Positions 53,701 through 64,000 of a stretch of 64,000 nt of DNA are shown here, piece by piece (position 1 is the first letter of the stretch; each line of letters opens with the position of its first letter). The translations under genes and the position numbers were made by a program. The notes under the pieces are model-generated. The model searched no databases. It was not told the origin of the DNA and saw nothing but the letters and a program-made list of their open reading frames with translations. This DNA is from Cololabis saira (taxonomy: Eukaryota; Chordata; Actinopteri; Beloniformes; Belonidae), in assembly GCF_033807715.1 (NCBI RefSeq), contig NC_084599.1, forward strand, positions 3,906,625 to 3,970,624, in the 5' to 3' direction.

Positions 53701-54508
53701 GGTCTTTCATAGATCGACAGATGTCACGTGTGACATTGAGAGTATACTGCTGACACAAAAGCTTTATCTCAGTCTTACCATGGTCCCACCACTGCCTAAG
53801 ACATGTAAAATCAGATTTCCTGTGTCTAAAACCAGTCCAAAAATAACTAAAAGCCTCGCTAAAACCCTTGTCAAATGTTAAAACTGAATTAAAATGCCAG
53901 TATGCACTCTTGGGTAAAATGTTCTTTATGGTGACATGACATAAAACCAAAGAATGATCTGTAAAACCAGCTGGCATTATTTTACACAGCTTAAAAACAT
54001 TAAAATGGTGCTTAAAACAATAAAAACGATCAAGTCTGGCTAAGGAGATTCTATCCTCTCTCAGGTGGGACCATGTGTACTGTCTGCAGTCTGTATGCAT
54101 CCTTCGCCACACATCCACCAGGCCGTGGGAGTAGACCAGCTGCTTCAGAGCGTGTTGGGAGGCTGGATGAGGCTCTGCATGATTACGGTCTAAAAACTCG
54201 TACTCGGTACAGTTAAAATCCCCACCCAAGAATAAAAAATCCTCCGACCCACAGCAATTCAGTCTAGTATTGACTTTTTCTAGAAAGCTCTTCCTCTCTG
54301 TACCGTTTGTTGGAGCATAAATATTCATAAAAAACAGTGTGTGATGTTCAAACTGTGCCTTGACTAAAAGACACCTCCCCTTCACCACATGCTCGACCTC
54401 CAGGGACGATGGAGTAAAGTTCCGAGAGAATAGGAAGGCCACTCCACCGCTGAGTGTGGTGTTGTGGCTCAAAGCCACCTCTCCTTCCCACTCTTTATTC
54501 CAGTCCAC
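50762..54508 (-). CDS. Tx1-like LINE copy A ORF2 (after hAT insertion)
   Basis: Open from the hAT junction to stop at 50762. Remaining endonuclease: GGDFNCTEYEFLDR, and GFTDHSLVLC with its catalytic His at complement(53954..53956). RT: NWRPASLLCTDYKILSKALA, SLDQEKAFDRVEHGFLWK, IRQGCALSGMLYALSLEPLL, ILSAYADDVIVLIKN (YADD) and LKYLGVFLGNEATIRRNWEG. The C-terminus has NQCPFCHLRETVFHVFSECK, a CCHC-like zinc segment. The apparent N-terminus (upstream of VDWNKEWEG) is hAT sequence. Confidence 0.88.
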   Translation of the reverse strand: MDWNKEWEGEVALSHNTTLSGGVAFLFSRNFTPSSLEVEHVVKGRCLLVKAQFEHHTLFFMNIYAPTNGTERKSFLEKVNTRLNCCGSEDFLFLGGDFNCTEYEFLDRNHAEPHPASQHALKQLVYSHGLVDVWRRMHTDCRQYTWSHLREDRISLARLDRFYCFKHHFNVFKLCKIMPAGFTDHSLVLCHVTIKNILPKSAYWHFNSVLTFDKGFSEAFSYFWTGFRHRKSDFTCLRQWWDHGKTEIKLLCQQYTLNVTRDICRSMKDLETEIVELETMSASTGNRGYIEILKSKKMALANLLDTRVQGALVRSRVQNITAMDAPSSFFFGLEKKHGQRKVIHSLLSDTGQELTEPGQIRRRAVEFYSSLYTSEYVEDDDLFEGFCGELPQVSEETNSQLDRPLLMEELHAALQGMQGRRSPGIDGLTVEFYRAFWSVLAPDILEVFNESLTSGSLPLSCRRAVVSLLPKKGNLQDIRNWRPASLLCTDYKILSKALANRLREAMEQVIHRDQTYCVPGRSMVDNVYLIRDVLEVSSSLGINTGLISLDQEKAFDRVEHGFLWKTMGRFGFSTGFIAKIQVLYSDIESVLKFNGSLCAPFGVHRGIRQGCALSGMLYALSLEPLLCKIRTRIRGLILPGFSENIILSAYADDVIVLIKNQNDIDILCNLTVSFKTLSAARVNWSKSEALAVGSWRDGLPVLPQGLSWKTDGLKYLGVFLGNEATIRRNWEGVTEKIEAKLKNWKWLLPQMSYRGRVLVLNNLVASLLWHRLACMDPPSGLLAQIQAKLVNFFWDGFHWVPQGVLFLPREEGGQGLIHLASRTATFRLQFIQRFLSGPADLVWREVAGCLLRRVSNLGLDAALFLTDLKFLRLNGLPPFYQGVFKSWALFKCDSGKSSNSLFWLLREPLVHGARLDVCSGAVPGLTAALCRTKTLVLKQLVDTAGPALSDSQAVGSLLGIQSTRVTQRILELWRQRLSGRERSLLMDYGGGTEPDDRDPFPEVLISPQLGELDGPLLKDTQWLSLHTADRKLIYKNCVKAVNKRGLCDRASTVWTDKLGGDGESPQWRVLYKPPLKKRTADLQWRILHGAIATNAFISVINPAVSNQCPFCHLRETVFHVFSECKRLSQLFTLLTTVFSLFNETFCNTNFIYGAEYRKRSQRKWQLLNFISGEAKMAIYISRKNRIEDRAVQEATSVWRCNTRCRLRLEFNFYKLMNDLDCFKNLWCYNNVLCNVLNDELHFALFLQD

Positions 54509-54716
54509 TAGTGATGGGACGAGCGGCACTGGTGCATCAGCACTGTGCCGAGAGCTCAAGAGGGAAACCTCGTATCGGTGCGTGTATTGCTTTAAGAAAA
54601 AGTCACGTGACCGATACAGGAACTGTATCGTTTGGATGTGCCGCGCCAAAGTGTGTTTATAAGCAAACAAACTGTATCAACATGTCGTGGGTTTGTTGGA
54701 TGGAGTTTTGCTTTAT

Positions 54717-54717
<1 letters not shown>

Positions 54718-54771
<54 letters not shown>
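54718..54771. repeat. (TAGA)n microsatellite
   Basis: About 13 perfect TAGA units inside the hAT element, followed by GACTTTATTAATAGACTCAG. Confidence 0.97.
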
Positions 54772-54772
<1 letters not shown>

Positions 54773-54814
54773 CTTTATTAATAGACTCAGGGTCCATTTA
54801 CTCATTCACTTATT

Positions 54815-55232
54815 ATGGATCGTTCTCGTTGGTTTCCCTCGGTGTGGAATAATTTTGATCTGGTGACGCCAAACAAGGTAAATCTTTTTCTCCTTTATAT
54901 ACTATTTATTACGGTGACGCATTGCACTCACTTTATCAGTTTATCAAGTGAATGACCTGTTATACATATGATAGTCAGTTAAAGAGCCTTACAGTTGCTT
55001 TATTCATGTTATCATGTAAATATGAGACTGATCCTGATCTCGTAATCATGAGATACGGTGTCTATTTTTTTTAACAAGTGAAGTTTCTGGTAAGAGGTTT
55101 GAATTTTTTTTAGATAAATTAACTTTTTATGTTATTGTATTTTCCAAGGCTGGGGAGCTGGTGTGCAAGAGAAGAAATCGCCTGGGAGCAAAGACACTCC
55201 AAAAACTTTTGTTTCTGAATAAAAATTCATGA
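54815..55232 (+). pseudogene. hAT transposase remnant, first and last exons only
   Basis: Exon 54815-54877 reads MDRSRWFPSVWNNFDLVTPN plus K and ends at donor AAG/GTAAAT. It is the start of a BED-finger protein. Exon 55149-55232 follows acceptor TTTTCCAAG and reads AGELVCKRRNRLGAKTLQKL, then LFLNKNS and stop, the hAT C-terminal dimerisation motif. Both are phase 0, so splicing would give a 48-residue BED-start/hATC-end peptide. The catalytic body is absent. Whether it is transcribed is unknown. Confidence 0.65.
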
Positions 55233-55267
55233 ACTAATCAGTTTTTTGTCTTTTATTTCATATGATT

Positions 55268-55525
55268 TAAGATAAGATAAGATAATCCTTTAATAGTCCC
55301 ACGGAGGGGAAATCTGCAGTTTACAGCAGCAAAGAGCATATGGAAAAAAAACAAGAGGCATCAATAGAAATAGTAATCACACAGTAATAATAACAACACA
55401 TTATAAACAGTAAACTGGTATATGATGGTCCTTCATGGGGTGGGAGTCCTCTATCATGGATGACAGCTTAGCCATCATCCTCCTCTCTCCCACCACCTGC
55501 ACTGTGTCCAGATTCCATGTCCATT
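55268..55525 (-). pseudogene. Rex-like LINE 3' tail inside the hAT element
   Basis: The minus strand reads WNLDTVQVVGERRMMAKLSS, then MIEDSHPMKDHHIP, then a 3' UTR ending in (TTATC)n at about 55268. The coding bit is the unexpanded counterpart of the start of the 21-bp satellite blocks (GGTGGCTAAGCTGTCATCC). Confidence 0.65.
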
Positions 55526-55773
55526 TAACAGTTAAGTTGACAATGTGCACATAAGTTAAAAAATTGTAACTCTGAATTTTTACTCTAATTTGCTATATTT
55601 TACATACCAACTCAGTTTTAGCATTTACACAAACAATGAATTTCTTTACCTGCAATGATTTTATAACTACTGCAGGGGTCGCTATTGGGTGACCAACACA
55701 GTATCAATACAGTGTCGACACAGTTTGTTTAGTGTGTCAATACACTCCTTGAGGTATCATCGTCCCATCACTA

Positions 55774-55994
55774 CAGTCCACCTCATTGCCTTCATCACTG
55801 TGTGTTTCTTGTAAAAACAATACATCAATATTTTTCATCCTTGCTGTGTCAAACACCAGTGCCCTTTTCCTTGCCTCTCTGGCACCATTCACGTTTAACG
55901 TCCCCACTCTAAAAGAATCCATTATGATGGAGATGTTAAAAGCAAAGACAGTAAAAGAGATAAATAAAAGTAAAACCAACAGCTTCAACATCAT
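55774..55994 (-). CDS. Tx1-like LINE copy A ORF2, endonuclease N-terminus
   Basis: Begins MMLKLLVLLLFISFTVFAFN, a hydrophobic stretch, then MDSFRVGTLNVNGAREARKR (catalytic N) and MKNIDVLFLQETHSDEGNEV. It enters the hAT at VD. The ATG overlaps the ORF1 stop in TAATG. Translation may really start at the inner MDSFRVG. Confidence 0.8.
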
Positions 55995-57618
55995 TAAAAA
56001 CCGAGTTGCTTTCTCACCTTAAGCATTTGTTTCCTCAGTCTAAAAATTTCCTGATCAGTGAGATCTGATGTAGCTCGGTTTTTAATGACACGTTTCGCTG
56101 AGTTATAAAAAATGAGCTTGTCAGGAAAATGCTGCTCTATATCCAGGCCTTTCATGCCTTTTGTCTGCTGCAGGAACGCCTTAAACATGGTTTCAGAGTA
56201 TAGTTTCTTGTCCTGACTGGCAGTCATCTGACTGCACGACATGTCACTGCAGTCAGATACTGTATGCAGCCTTCACTGTCGCTGCTGTCTGCAGCACTTG
56301 GTTTTGCCCACAGCCGACCAGTCTTACAGCCCACAACATCCTTCTGCGTATTTTTTCGTTTGCTGCGCCGTTTTGAAGGTTGAGGATCACAGACCTCCAT
56401 GACCTCAGCCTCAGTAGCTGCACCAGCCTCACACAACTCACCAGGCCCTTTACCGGTTTCACCCAGCTCACCTGTTATTTTTTCTGTGTCACCCAACTCA
56501 CCAGTCACTTTACCGGTTTCACCCAGCTCACCTGTTATTTTTTCTGTTTCACCCATTACTTTACCAGTTTCACCCAGCTCACCTACCTCACCCAGCACAC
56601 TTGTCACCTCACCCAACTCACTTGTCACCTCACCCAGCACACTTGTCACCTCACCCAGCACACTTGTCACCTCACCTGGTTCAGTCAGCTCAGGTCCAAG
56701 CCCACCTGTCACCTCAGCTGCCATTTTACCACCTTCACCTGCTCCACTCTCCCTCTCACCACTCACCTCAGCACAACCACCGTCCCGGCTCTGTTCCTTC
56801 TCTGACTGTTCCTTCTCCACCTGACTCTCAACCACCGGAGCGGATGAAGCCGCGGGGGGGTCCGACCCGGACGGAGCGTCTGAGTCAGCTCCCCCCACAG
56901 CCCCATCCCCCCCCGCGGCACCAGGACTCCGCCGCCGCGCAGCAGGAGCCGGCCGCTCGGCGGCAGCGGCCGCCGTCGCCGTCCCCCCAGCCGAGCCGGC
57001 GCGGTTAGGACAGGCCTTAATGAGGTGTCCCTCCTCACCACAGCCGAAACACTTCACCAGGGAAGAAGTCGCAAACAGAACATAATCAAAATCGTCCACA
57101 CGAACAAAGAAACGATAATTAAACTCTTCAGTCTTGTTGTTCAGGATCATGAAGAGCTGTCTCCGGTACGATACAACATGTTTTAGTAAAGGTGACTTGC
57201 AACCAGACAATATCTTTTTTATTGGTGATATCACCTTACCGTGCCGAGACAGCTCTCTTATCAGGAACTCATCACTGATGAAGGGAGGAACGTTTGAGAG
57301 TGTTATTTTAGTTGCTGGCTGCGTCAGCGGCAGCACAGGCTCAAACAGCCCATTCACGGTGATACCCTTCTCCACCAAACATTTCACCTGCTCCTCCTTC
57401 TCCAAAAACAAAACCACAGCTTTGTTCATGCGGGCAGCAGACATGACAGAGCTGTGCCCGATGATCTCCCCCACAGCCAAAGCCACCTCCTCCACGCTGC
57501 ACGGAGAGCCGGCACCAACTTTGATGCCATGCTTCCGAGACAGCTTGGAGAAGCCACTGGCAGCCATTTTGGCTTCGAGTGGTCCTCCAGCCAGACAAAG
57601 CCTGGCTGGCAAAAACAC
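55994..57618 (-). pseudogene. Tx1-like LINE copy A ORF1, frameshifted
   Basis: Reads [20 protein letters not shown] and [20 protein letters not shown], then a CCHC knuckle [16 protein letters not shown] disordered Ala/Pro-rich stretch and [20 protein letters not shown] repeats follow. A 5-bp insertion near 56258-56264, absent from copy B, shifts the frame and ends the protein at 56224. The original C-terminus ([20 protein letters not shown]) continues in another frame to 55994. Confidence 0.85.
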
Positions 57619-57768
57619 ACAAAAACAACTACAAACTTAAATAAAACTAACCAAACACAACACTAAACAACTAACACAAACACCACTAACAAAACATGAA
57701 AGAACAAAGGACAGAAAATAGAAAAATTCACCATCCACTCTCAGCTCTTCCACTCACACTCCTCTCAC

Positions 57769-57814
57769 AGGAAGAAGAAGAAGAAGAAGAAGAAGAAGAA
57801 GAAGAAGAAGAAGA
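57769..57814. repeat. (AAG)n between the two Tx1-like LINE copies
   Basis: About 14 AAG units joining the 5' end of copy A (CTCCTCTCACAGG) to the 3' end of copy B (ATTTTTTGATTTTTAC). Confidence 0.97.
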
Positions 57815-57942
57815 TTTTTTGATTTTTACAAACACACTTTATTTACAGTTTCAAAGGATACAGTTCACATCACATGTCATAAAGTGCTGAAGTGCCTAAA
57901 CAAAACAGAATACCCAATAAATAAATGGCTACGTCAGCATTT

Positions 57943-60900
57943 TCAGTCTTGAAGAAAAAGTGCAAAGTGCAGTTCATCATTTAAAACATTACACAGGACA
58001 TTATTATAACACCAGAGGTTCTTAAAACAACCCAAATCATTCATCAATTTATAAAAATTGAATTCCAGTCTTAGTCTACATCGGGTGTTGCAGCGCCACA
58101 CTGAGGCGGCCTCCTGAACTGCTCTGTCCTCTACTCTGTTTTTTCTGGATATATAGATCGCCATCTTGGCTTCACCAGAAATAAAATTTAGCAGTTGCCA
58201 CTTTGTTTGACTTTTCTTCCTGTATCCTGCACCATAAATAAAATTTGTGTTGCAAAAAGTCTCATTAAAAAGACTAAAAACAGTGGTTAAAAGAGTGAAG
58301 AGCTGTGAAAGTCTCTTACACTCACTAAAAACATGGAAAACCGTCTCGCGAAGGTGACAGAAAGGGCACTGGTTTGACACAGCAGGATTAATGACAGAGA
58401 TGAAGGCATTGGTAGCGATGGCTCCGTGTAAAATCCTCCACTGGAGGTCGGCTGTTCTCTTCTTGAGGGGAGGTTTGTATAAAACTCTCCACTGTGGACG
58501 CTCTCCATCTCCTCCCAGCTTGTCAGTCCATACAGTGGACGCCCTGTCACACAGTCCTTTTTTATTGACAGCTTTTACACAGTTTTTGTAGAGGGATTTT
58601 TTGTCGGCTGTGTGCAAGCTGAGCAACTGAGGGTCGTTGAGGAGAGGTCCGTCCAGCTCTCCAAGTTGGGGACAAATCAACACCTCCGGGAACGGGTCCC
58701 TGTGATCAGGTTCAGTCCCTCTGCTGTAGTCCATCAGGAGGCTTCTCTCCCTCCCAGAGAGCCTCTGCCTCCACAGCTCCAGAATCCTCTGGGTCACCCT
58801 GGTGGACTGGATGCCCAGCAGAGAGCCCACCGCCTGAGAGTCCGACAGCGCCGGCCCTGCGGTGTCCACCAGCTGTTTCAGGACCAGGGTCTTGGTCCTG
58901 CACAGCGCTGCCGTCAGCCCAGGCACAGCTCCACTGCAGACATCCAGCCTGGCTCCATGAACTAGTGGTTCTCTCAACAACCAGAACAGAGAGTTAGAGC
59001 TTTTTCCTGAATCACATTTAAAAAGGGCCCATGATTTAAAAACACCCTGATAAAAAGGAGGTAACCCATTTAACCTTAAAAATTTAAAATCGGTTAAAAA
59101 CAGAGCAGCATCCAGTCCCAAGTTACTCACACGTCTGAGTATGCAGCCGGCCACTTCTCTCCACACCAGATCTGCCGGCCCTGACAAAAACCTCTGAATG
59201 AACTGTAGTCTGAAGGTGGCAGTTCTGCTGGCCAAGTGGATGAGGCCCTGTCCCCCCTCCTCTCTGGGTAAAAACAGCACCCCCTGTGGCACCCAGTGAA
59301 AGCCATCCCAGAAAAAGTTGACAAGCTTTGCTTGGATCTGGGCTAAAAGACCTGATGGAGGGTCTATACAGGCTAAACGGTGCCAAAGCAGGGAGGCCAC
59401 AAGATTGTTTAGCACAAGAACCCTGCCTCGATACGACATCTGAGGGAGCAGCCATTTCCAGTTTTTTAATTTGGCTTCAATTTTTTCAGTGACGCCCTCC
59501 CAGTTTCTCCGGATCGTAGCCTCGTTCCCGAGGAAGACGCCGAGGTATTTCAGGCCGTCAGTTTTCCAGGACAGACCCTGGGGAAGAACTGGGAGACCGT
59601 CACGCCAACTACCGACAGCAAGAGCTTCACTCTTGCTCCAATTCACCCTCGCTGCAGACAGAGTGTTGAAAGAAACTGTTAAATTACATAAAATGTCAAT
59701 ATCATTTTGGTTTTTAATTAAAACAATAACATCATCTGCGTAAGCAGATAAAATGATGTTTTCGCTAAAACCAGGTAAAATCAGGCCACGGATTCTTGTG
59801 CGGATCTTGCAGAGGAGGGGTTCCAGGGAGAGTGCGTAGAGCATCCCAGACAGAGCGCAGCCCTGCCGAATGCCTCTACGCACCCCGAAAGGAGCACACA
59901 GACTGCCATTAAACTTCAGTACACTCTCAATGTCACTATATAACACCTGGATCTTGGCAATGAAACCAGTGCTGAACCCAAAACTCCCCATGGTTTTCCA
60001 GAGGAAGCTGTGCTCAACACGGTCAAATGCCTTTTCCTGATCTAACGAAATGAGACCAGTATTTATACCCAATGAGCTAGAGACCTCCAAAACATCTCGA
60101 ATTAGGTAGACATTGTCTACCATGGACCTGCCGGGCACACAATAGGTCTGATCCCGGTGGATGACCTGCTCCATAGCTTCTCTAAGCCTGTTGGCCAAAG
60201 CCTTGGACAGGATCTTATAATCAGTGCACAACAGTGACACGGGGCGCCAGTTCCTGATGTCCTGCAGATTCCCTTTTTTTGGCAGCAGGGAAACCACAGC
60301 CCTCCGACAGGACAGTGGCAGAGAACCTGAGGTCAGACTTTCATTAAACACCTCTAGAATGTCAGGTGCCAAAACACTCCAGAAGGCTTTGTAAAATTCA
60401 ACCGTCAGGCCATCGATGCCAGGAGACCGCCGTCCCTGCATACCCTGCAGAGCGGCGTGTAGCTCCTCCATCTGCAGTGGCCGGTCTAGCTGTGAGTTGG
60501 TCTCCTCAGAGACCTGAGGCAGTTCACCACAGAACCCCTCAAACAGATCATCATCCTCCACATACTCGCTGGTATAGAGGGATGAATAAAACTGCACAGC
60601 TCGCCTTCTTATCTGACCAGGTTCAGTGAGCTCCTGCCCCGTGTCAGAGAGCAGAGAGTGGATCATTTTCCGCTGTCCATGCTTCTTCTCCAGGCCAAAG
60701 AAGAAGCTAGAGGGAGCATCCATCGCTGTGATGTTCTGGACCCGGGACCGGACCAGTGCCCCCTGTACCCTGGTGTCCAGCAGGTTGGCTAAAGCCATTT
60801 TTTTGGACTTGAGGATTTCAATATATCCTCGATTTCCTGTGGAAGCACTCATTGTTTCCAGCTCCACAATCTCAGTCTCCAGGTCTTTCATAGACCGACA

Positions 60901-61533
60901 GATGTCACGTGTGACATTGAGAGTATACTGCTGACACAAAAGCTTTATCTCAGTCTTGCCATGGTCCCACCACTGCCTAAGACAAGTAAAATCATCTTTC
61001 CTGTGTCTAAAACCAGTCCAAAAATAACTAAAAGCCTCACTAAAACCCTTGTCAAATGTTAAAACTGAATTAAAATGCCAGTATGCACTCTTGGGTAAAA
61101 TGTTCTTTATGGTGACATGACATAAAACCAAAGAATTATCTGTAAAACCAGCTGGCATTATTTTACACAGCTTAAAAACATTAAAATGGTGCTTAAAACA
61201 ATAAAAACGATCAAGTCTGGCTAAGGAGATTCTATCCTCTCTCAGGTGGGACCATGTGTACTGTCTGCAGTCTGTATGCATCCTTCGCCACACATCCACC
61301 AGGCCGTGGGAGTAGACCAGCTGCTTCAGAGCGTGTTGGGAGGCTGGATGAGGCTCTGCATGATTACGGTCTAAAAACTCGTACTCGGTACAGTTAAAAT
61401 CCCCACCCAAGAATAAAAAATCCTCCGACCCACAGCAATTCAGTCTAGTGTTGACTTTTTCTAGAAAGCTCTTCCTCTCTGCACCGTTTGTTGGAGCATA
61501 AATATTCATAAAAAAACAGTGTGTGATGTTCAA
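57943..61533 (-). pseudogene. Tx1-like LINE copy B ORF2, main part
   Basis: Open for about 1196 codons: GGDFNCTEYEFLDRNHAEPH, RT with NWRPVSLLCTDYKILSKALA, IRQGCALSGMLYALSLEPLL and ILSAYADDVIVLIKN, then the C-terminal NQCPFCHLRETVFHVFSECK. Two defects. A run of seven A at 61510-61516 (six in copy A) shifts the frame from the endonuclease N-terminus. The catalytic His of TDH is Asn here (complement 61135..61137). Confidence 0.88.
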
Positions 61534-61902
61534 ACTGTGCCTTGACTAAAAGACACCTCCCCTTCACCACATGCTCGACCTCCAGGGACGATGGAGTAAA
61601 GTTCCGAGAGAACAGGAAGGCCACTCCACCGCTGAGTGTGGTGTTGTGGCTCAAAGCCACCTCTCCTTCCCACTCTTTATTCCAGTCCACCTCATTGCCT
61701 TCATCACTGTGTGTTTCTTGTAAAAACAACACATCAATATTTTTCATCCTTGCTGTGTCAAACACCAGTGCCCTCTTCCTTGCCTCTCTGGCACCATTCA
61801 CATTCAACGTCCCCACTCTAAAAGAATCCATTGTTATGGAGATGTTAAAAGCAAAAACAGTAAAAGAGATAAATAAGAGTAAAACCAACAGCTTCAACAT
61901 CA

Positions 61903-61903
<1 letters not shown>
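61445..61903 (-). pseudogene. Tx1-like LINE copy B ORF2, endonuclease N-terminus
   Basis: Reads MMLKLLVLLLFISFTVFAFN, then LNVNGAREARKRALVFD, QETHSDEGNEVDWNKEWEGE and GGVAFLFSRNFTPSSLEVEH. It then runs out of frame after EHHTLFF because of the extra A. It overlaps the ORF1 stop by one base (TAATG). It preserves the site that the hAT disrupted in copy A. Confidence 0.85.
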
Positions 61904-63615
<1,712 letters not shown>

Positions 63616-63748
63616 TTAAATAAAACTAACCAAACACAACACTAAACAACTGACACAAACACCCCTAACAAAACATGAAAGAACAAAGGACAGAAAATAG
63701 AAAAATTCACCATCCACTCTCAGCTCTTCCACTCACACTCCTCTCACA

Positions 63749-63789
63749 GGAAGAAGAAGAAGAAGAAGAAGAAGAAGAAGAAGAAGAAG
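63749..63789. repeat. (AAG)n at the 5' junction of Tx1-like copy B
   Basis: About 13 AAG units after CTCCTCTCACAGG, then GGAAATAATAAG and unique sequence containing AAATACTGGTATATA. The left flank of copy A has a similar GTACTGGTATATACTATAAT before its microsatellite. Confidence 0.95.
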
Positions 63790-63859
63790 GAAATAATAAG
63801 AAATACTGGTATATAAAATAACAGACTGATATTTACAGATGGATGTTTACATAATTGCA

Positions 63860-64000
63860 CGTTGCAGTGAATGATATTGCACATTATTTTCTAGTATGTA
63901 CATTTATTGTCAGGTTGTATGTAGTCTACTGTGAGCAGTGCTGGTTGTGTAGTCTCACAGTTGCAGGGAGGACGGACCTTATGGATTTTAAGGCTCTAAA
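63860..64000 (-). pseudogene. Rex-like LINE 3' end at the window edge
   Basis: The minus strand reads SVLPATVRLHNQHCSQ and stop near 63936, then a 3' UTR with TGCACATT words. It is the same C-terminal motif (LPAAVRLYN) as in the satellite modules. The rest lies outside the window. Confidence 0.6.

Larger units (their letters stand above)
54509..55773 (+). mobile_element. Internally deleted hAT element
   Basis: 1265 bp. Terminal inverted repeats TAGTGATGGGACGA at both ends and a perfect 8-bp target duplication CAGTCCAC (54501-54508 and 55774-55781). Copy B of the LINE keeps the empty site. It retains a first exon (54815-54877) and a last exon (55149-55232) of a BED-hAT transposase, a (TAGA)n tract at 54718-54771, and a small LINE tail at 55268-55525. 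Confidence 0.9.
50627..57768 (-). mobile_element. Tx1-like LINE, copy A
   Basis: Full-length-looking, minus strand, with (AAG)n on both sides. The 3' UTR (CACACTTTATTTACAGTTTC, GTCATAAAGTGCTGAAGTGC) and the 5' end (CTCTTCCACTCACACTCCTC) are the same as in copy B. ORF1 and ORF2 overlap at TAATG. It is broken by a 5-bp insertion in ORF1 and by a hAT element at 54509-55773 in the endonuclease. Confidence 0.88.

Noticed and set aside
56380..57008. Plus-strand ORFs rich in Thr, Leu, Ser and Pro opposite Tx1-like ORF1
   Set aside because: Antisense shadows of the repetitive, GC-rich ORF1 tail. The same appear opposite copy B.

Overview
This window reads as teleost fish genomic DNA. The reasons are an NLRC3-like gene of the fish-expanded FISNA-NACHT-LRR-B30.2 type, a crowd of fish-type non-LTR retrotransposons (L2/Rex-like, RTE-like, L1 and Tx1-like), many hAT, Harbinger-like and TTAA-flanked DNA elements, and abundant mini- and microsatellites. 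All calls come from reading the sequence. Family names rest on remembered protein motifs, not on a database search.

Layout. 1-1.3 kb: 5' exons of a hAT-derived ZNF862-like gene on the minus strand, with an in-frame stop. 2-4.8 kb: small DNA elements and retroelement tails. 4.85-11.5 kb: a large satellite block in which a 12-bp repeat (ACTGGTACTATA type) alternates with a 21-bp repeat. Each 21-bp block starts and ends in the C-terminal coding sequence of a Rex/jockey-like LINE, so the block is a higher-order repeat seeded by a LINE 3' end. 11.5-20.5 kb: truncated LINEs, MITEs and minisatellites.

20.55-49.44 kb: one NLRC3-like gene on the minus strand. I could place 13 exons: a short start exon, two N-terminal cassette exons, two linker exons, a 1.8-kb FISNA-NACHT exon, five LRR exons, a 47-nt hinge exon and a terminal PRY-SPRY exon. 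Splice phases agree from exon 4 to the stop. Exon 1 and exon 3 leave in the wrong phase, so the N-terminus looks damaged or depends on exon skipping. The introns hold an L2 split by a Harbinger-like element, an L2 split by another LINE, an RTE-like LINE with its target duplication, and an almost full-length L1 whose two ORFs are open except for one TTAA-flanked insertion. They also hold several minisatellites.

49.6-64 kb: an L2 remnant, then two head-to-tail copies of a Tx1-like LINE on the minus strand. Both are bounded on each side by (AAG)n, which suggests insertion into that microsatellite. Copy A carries a 1.27-kb hAT element with a perfect 8-bp target duplication and a 5-bp insertion in ORF1. 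Copy B carries a 1-nt frameshift in ORF2 and a changed endonuclease catalytic residue. The right edge holds the 3' end of one more Rex-like LINE.

The NLR gene is the only plausible host gene with a largely intact coding region. The ZNF862-like exons are probably a pseudogene or an old hAT relic.
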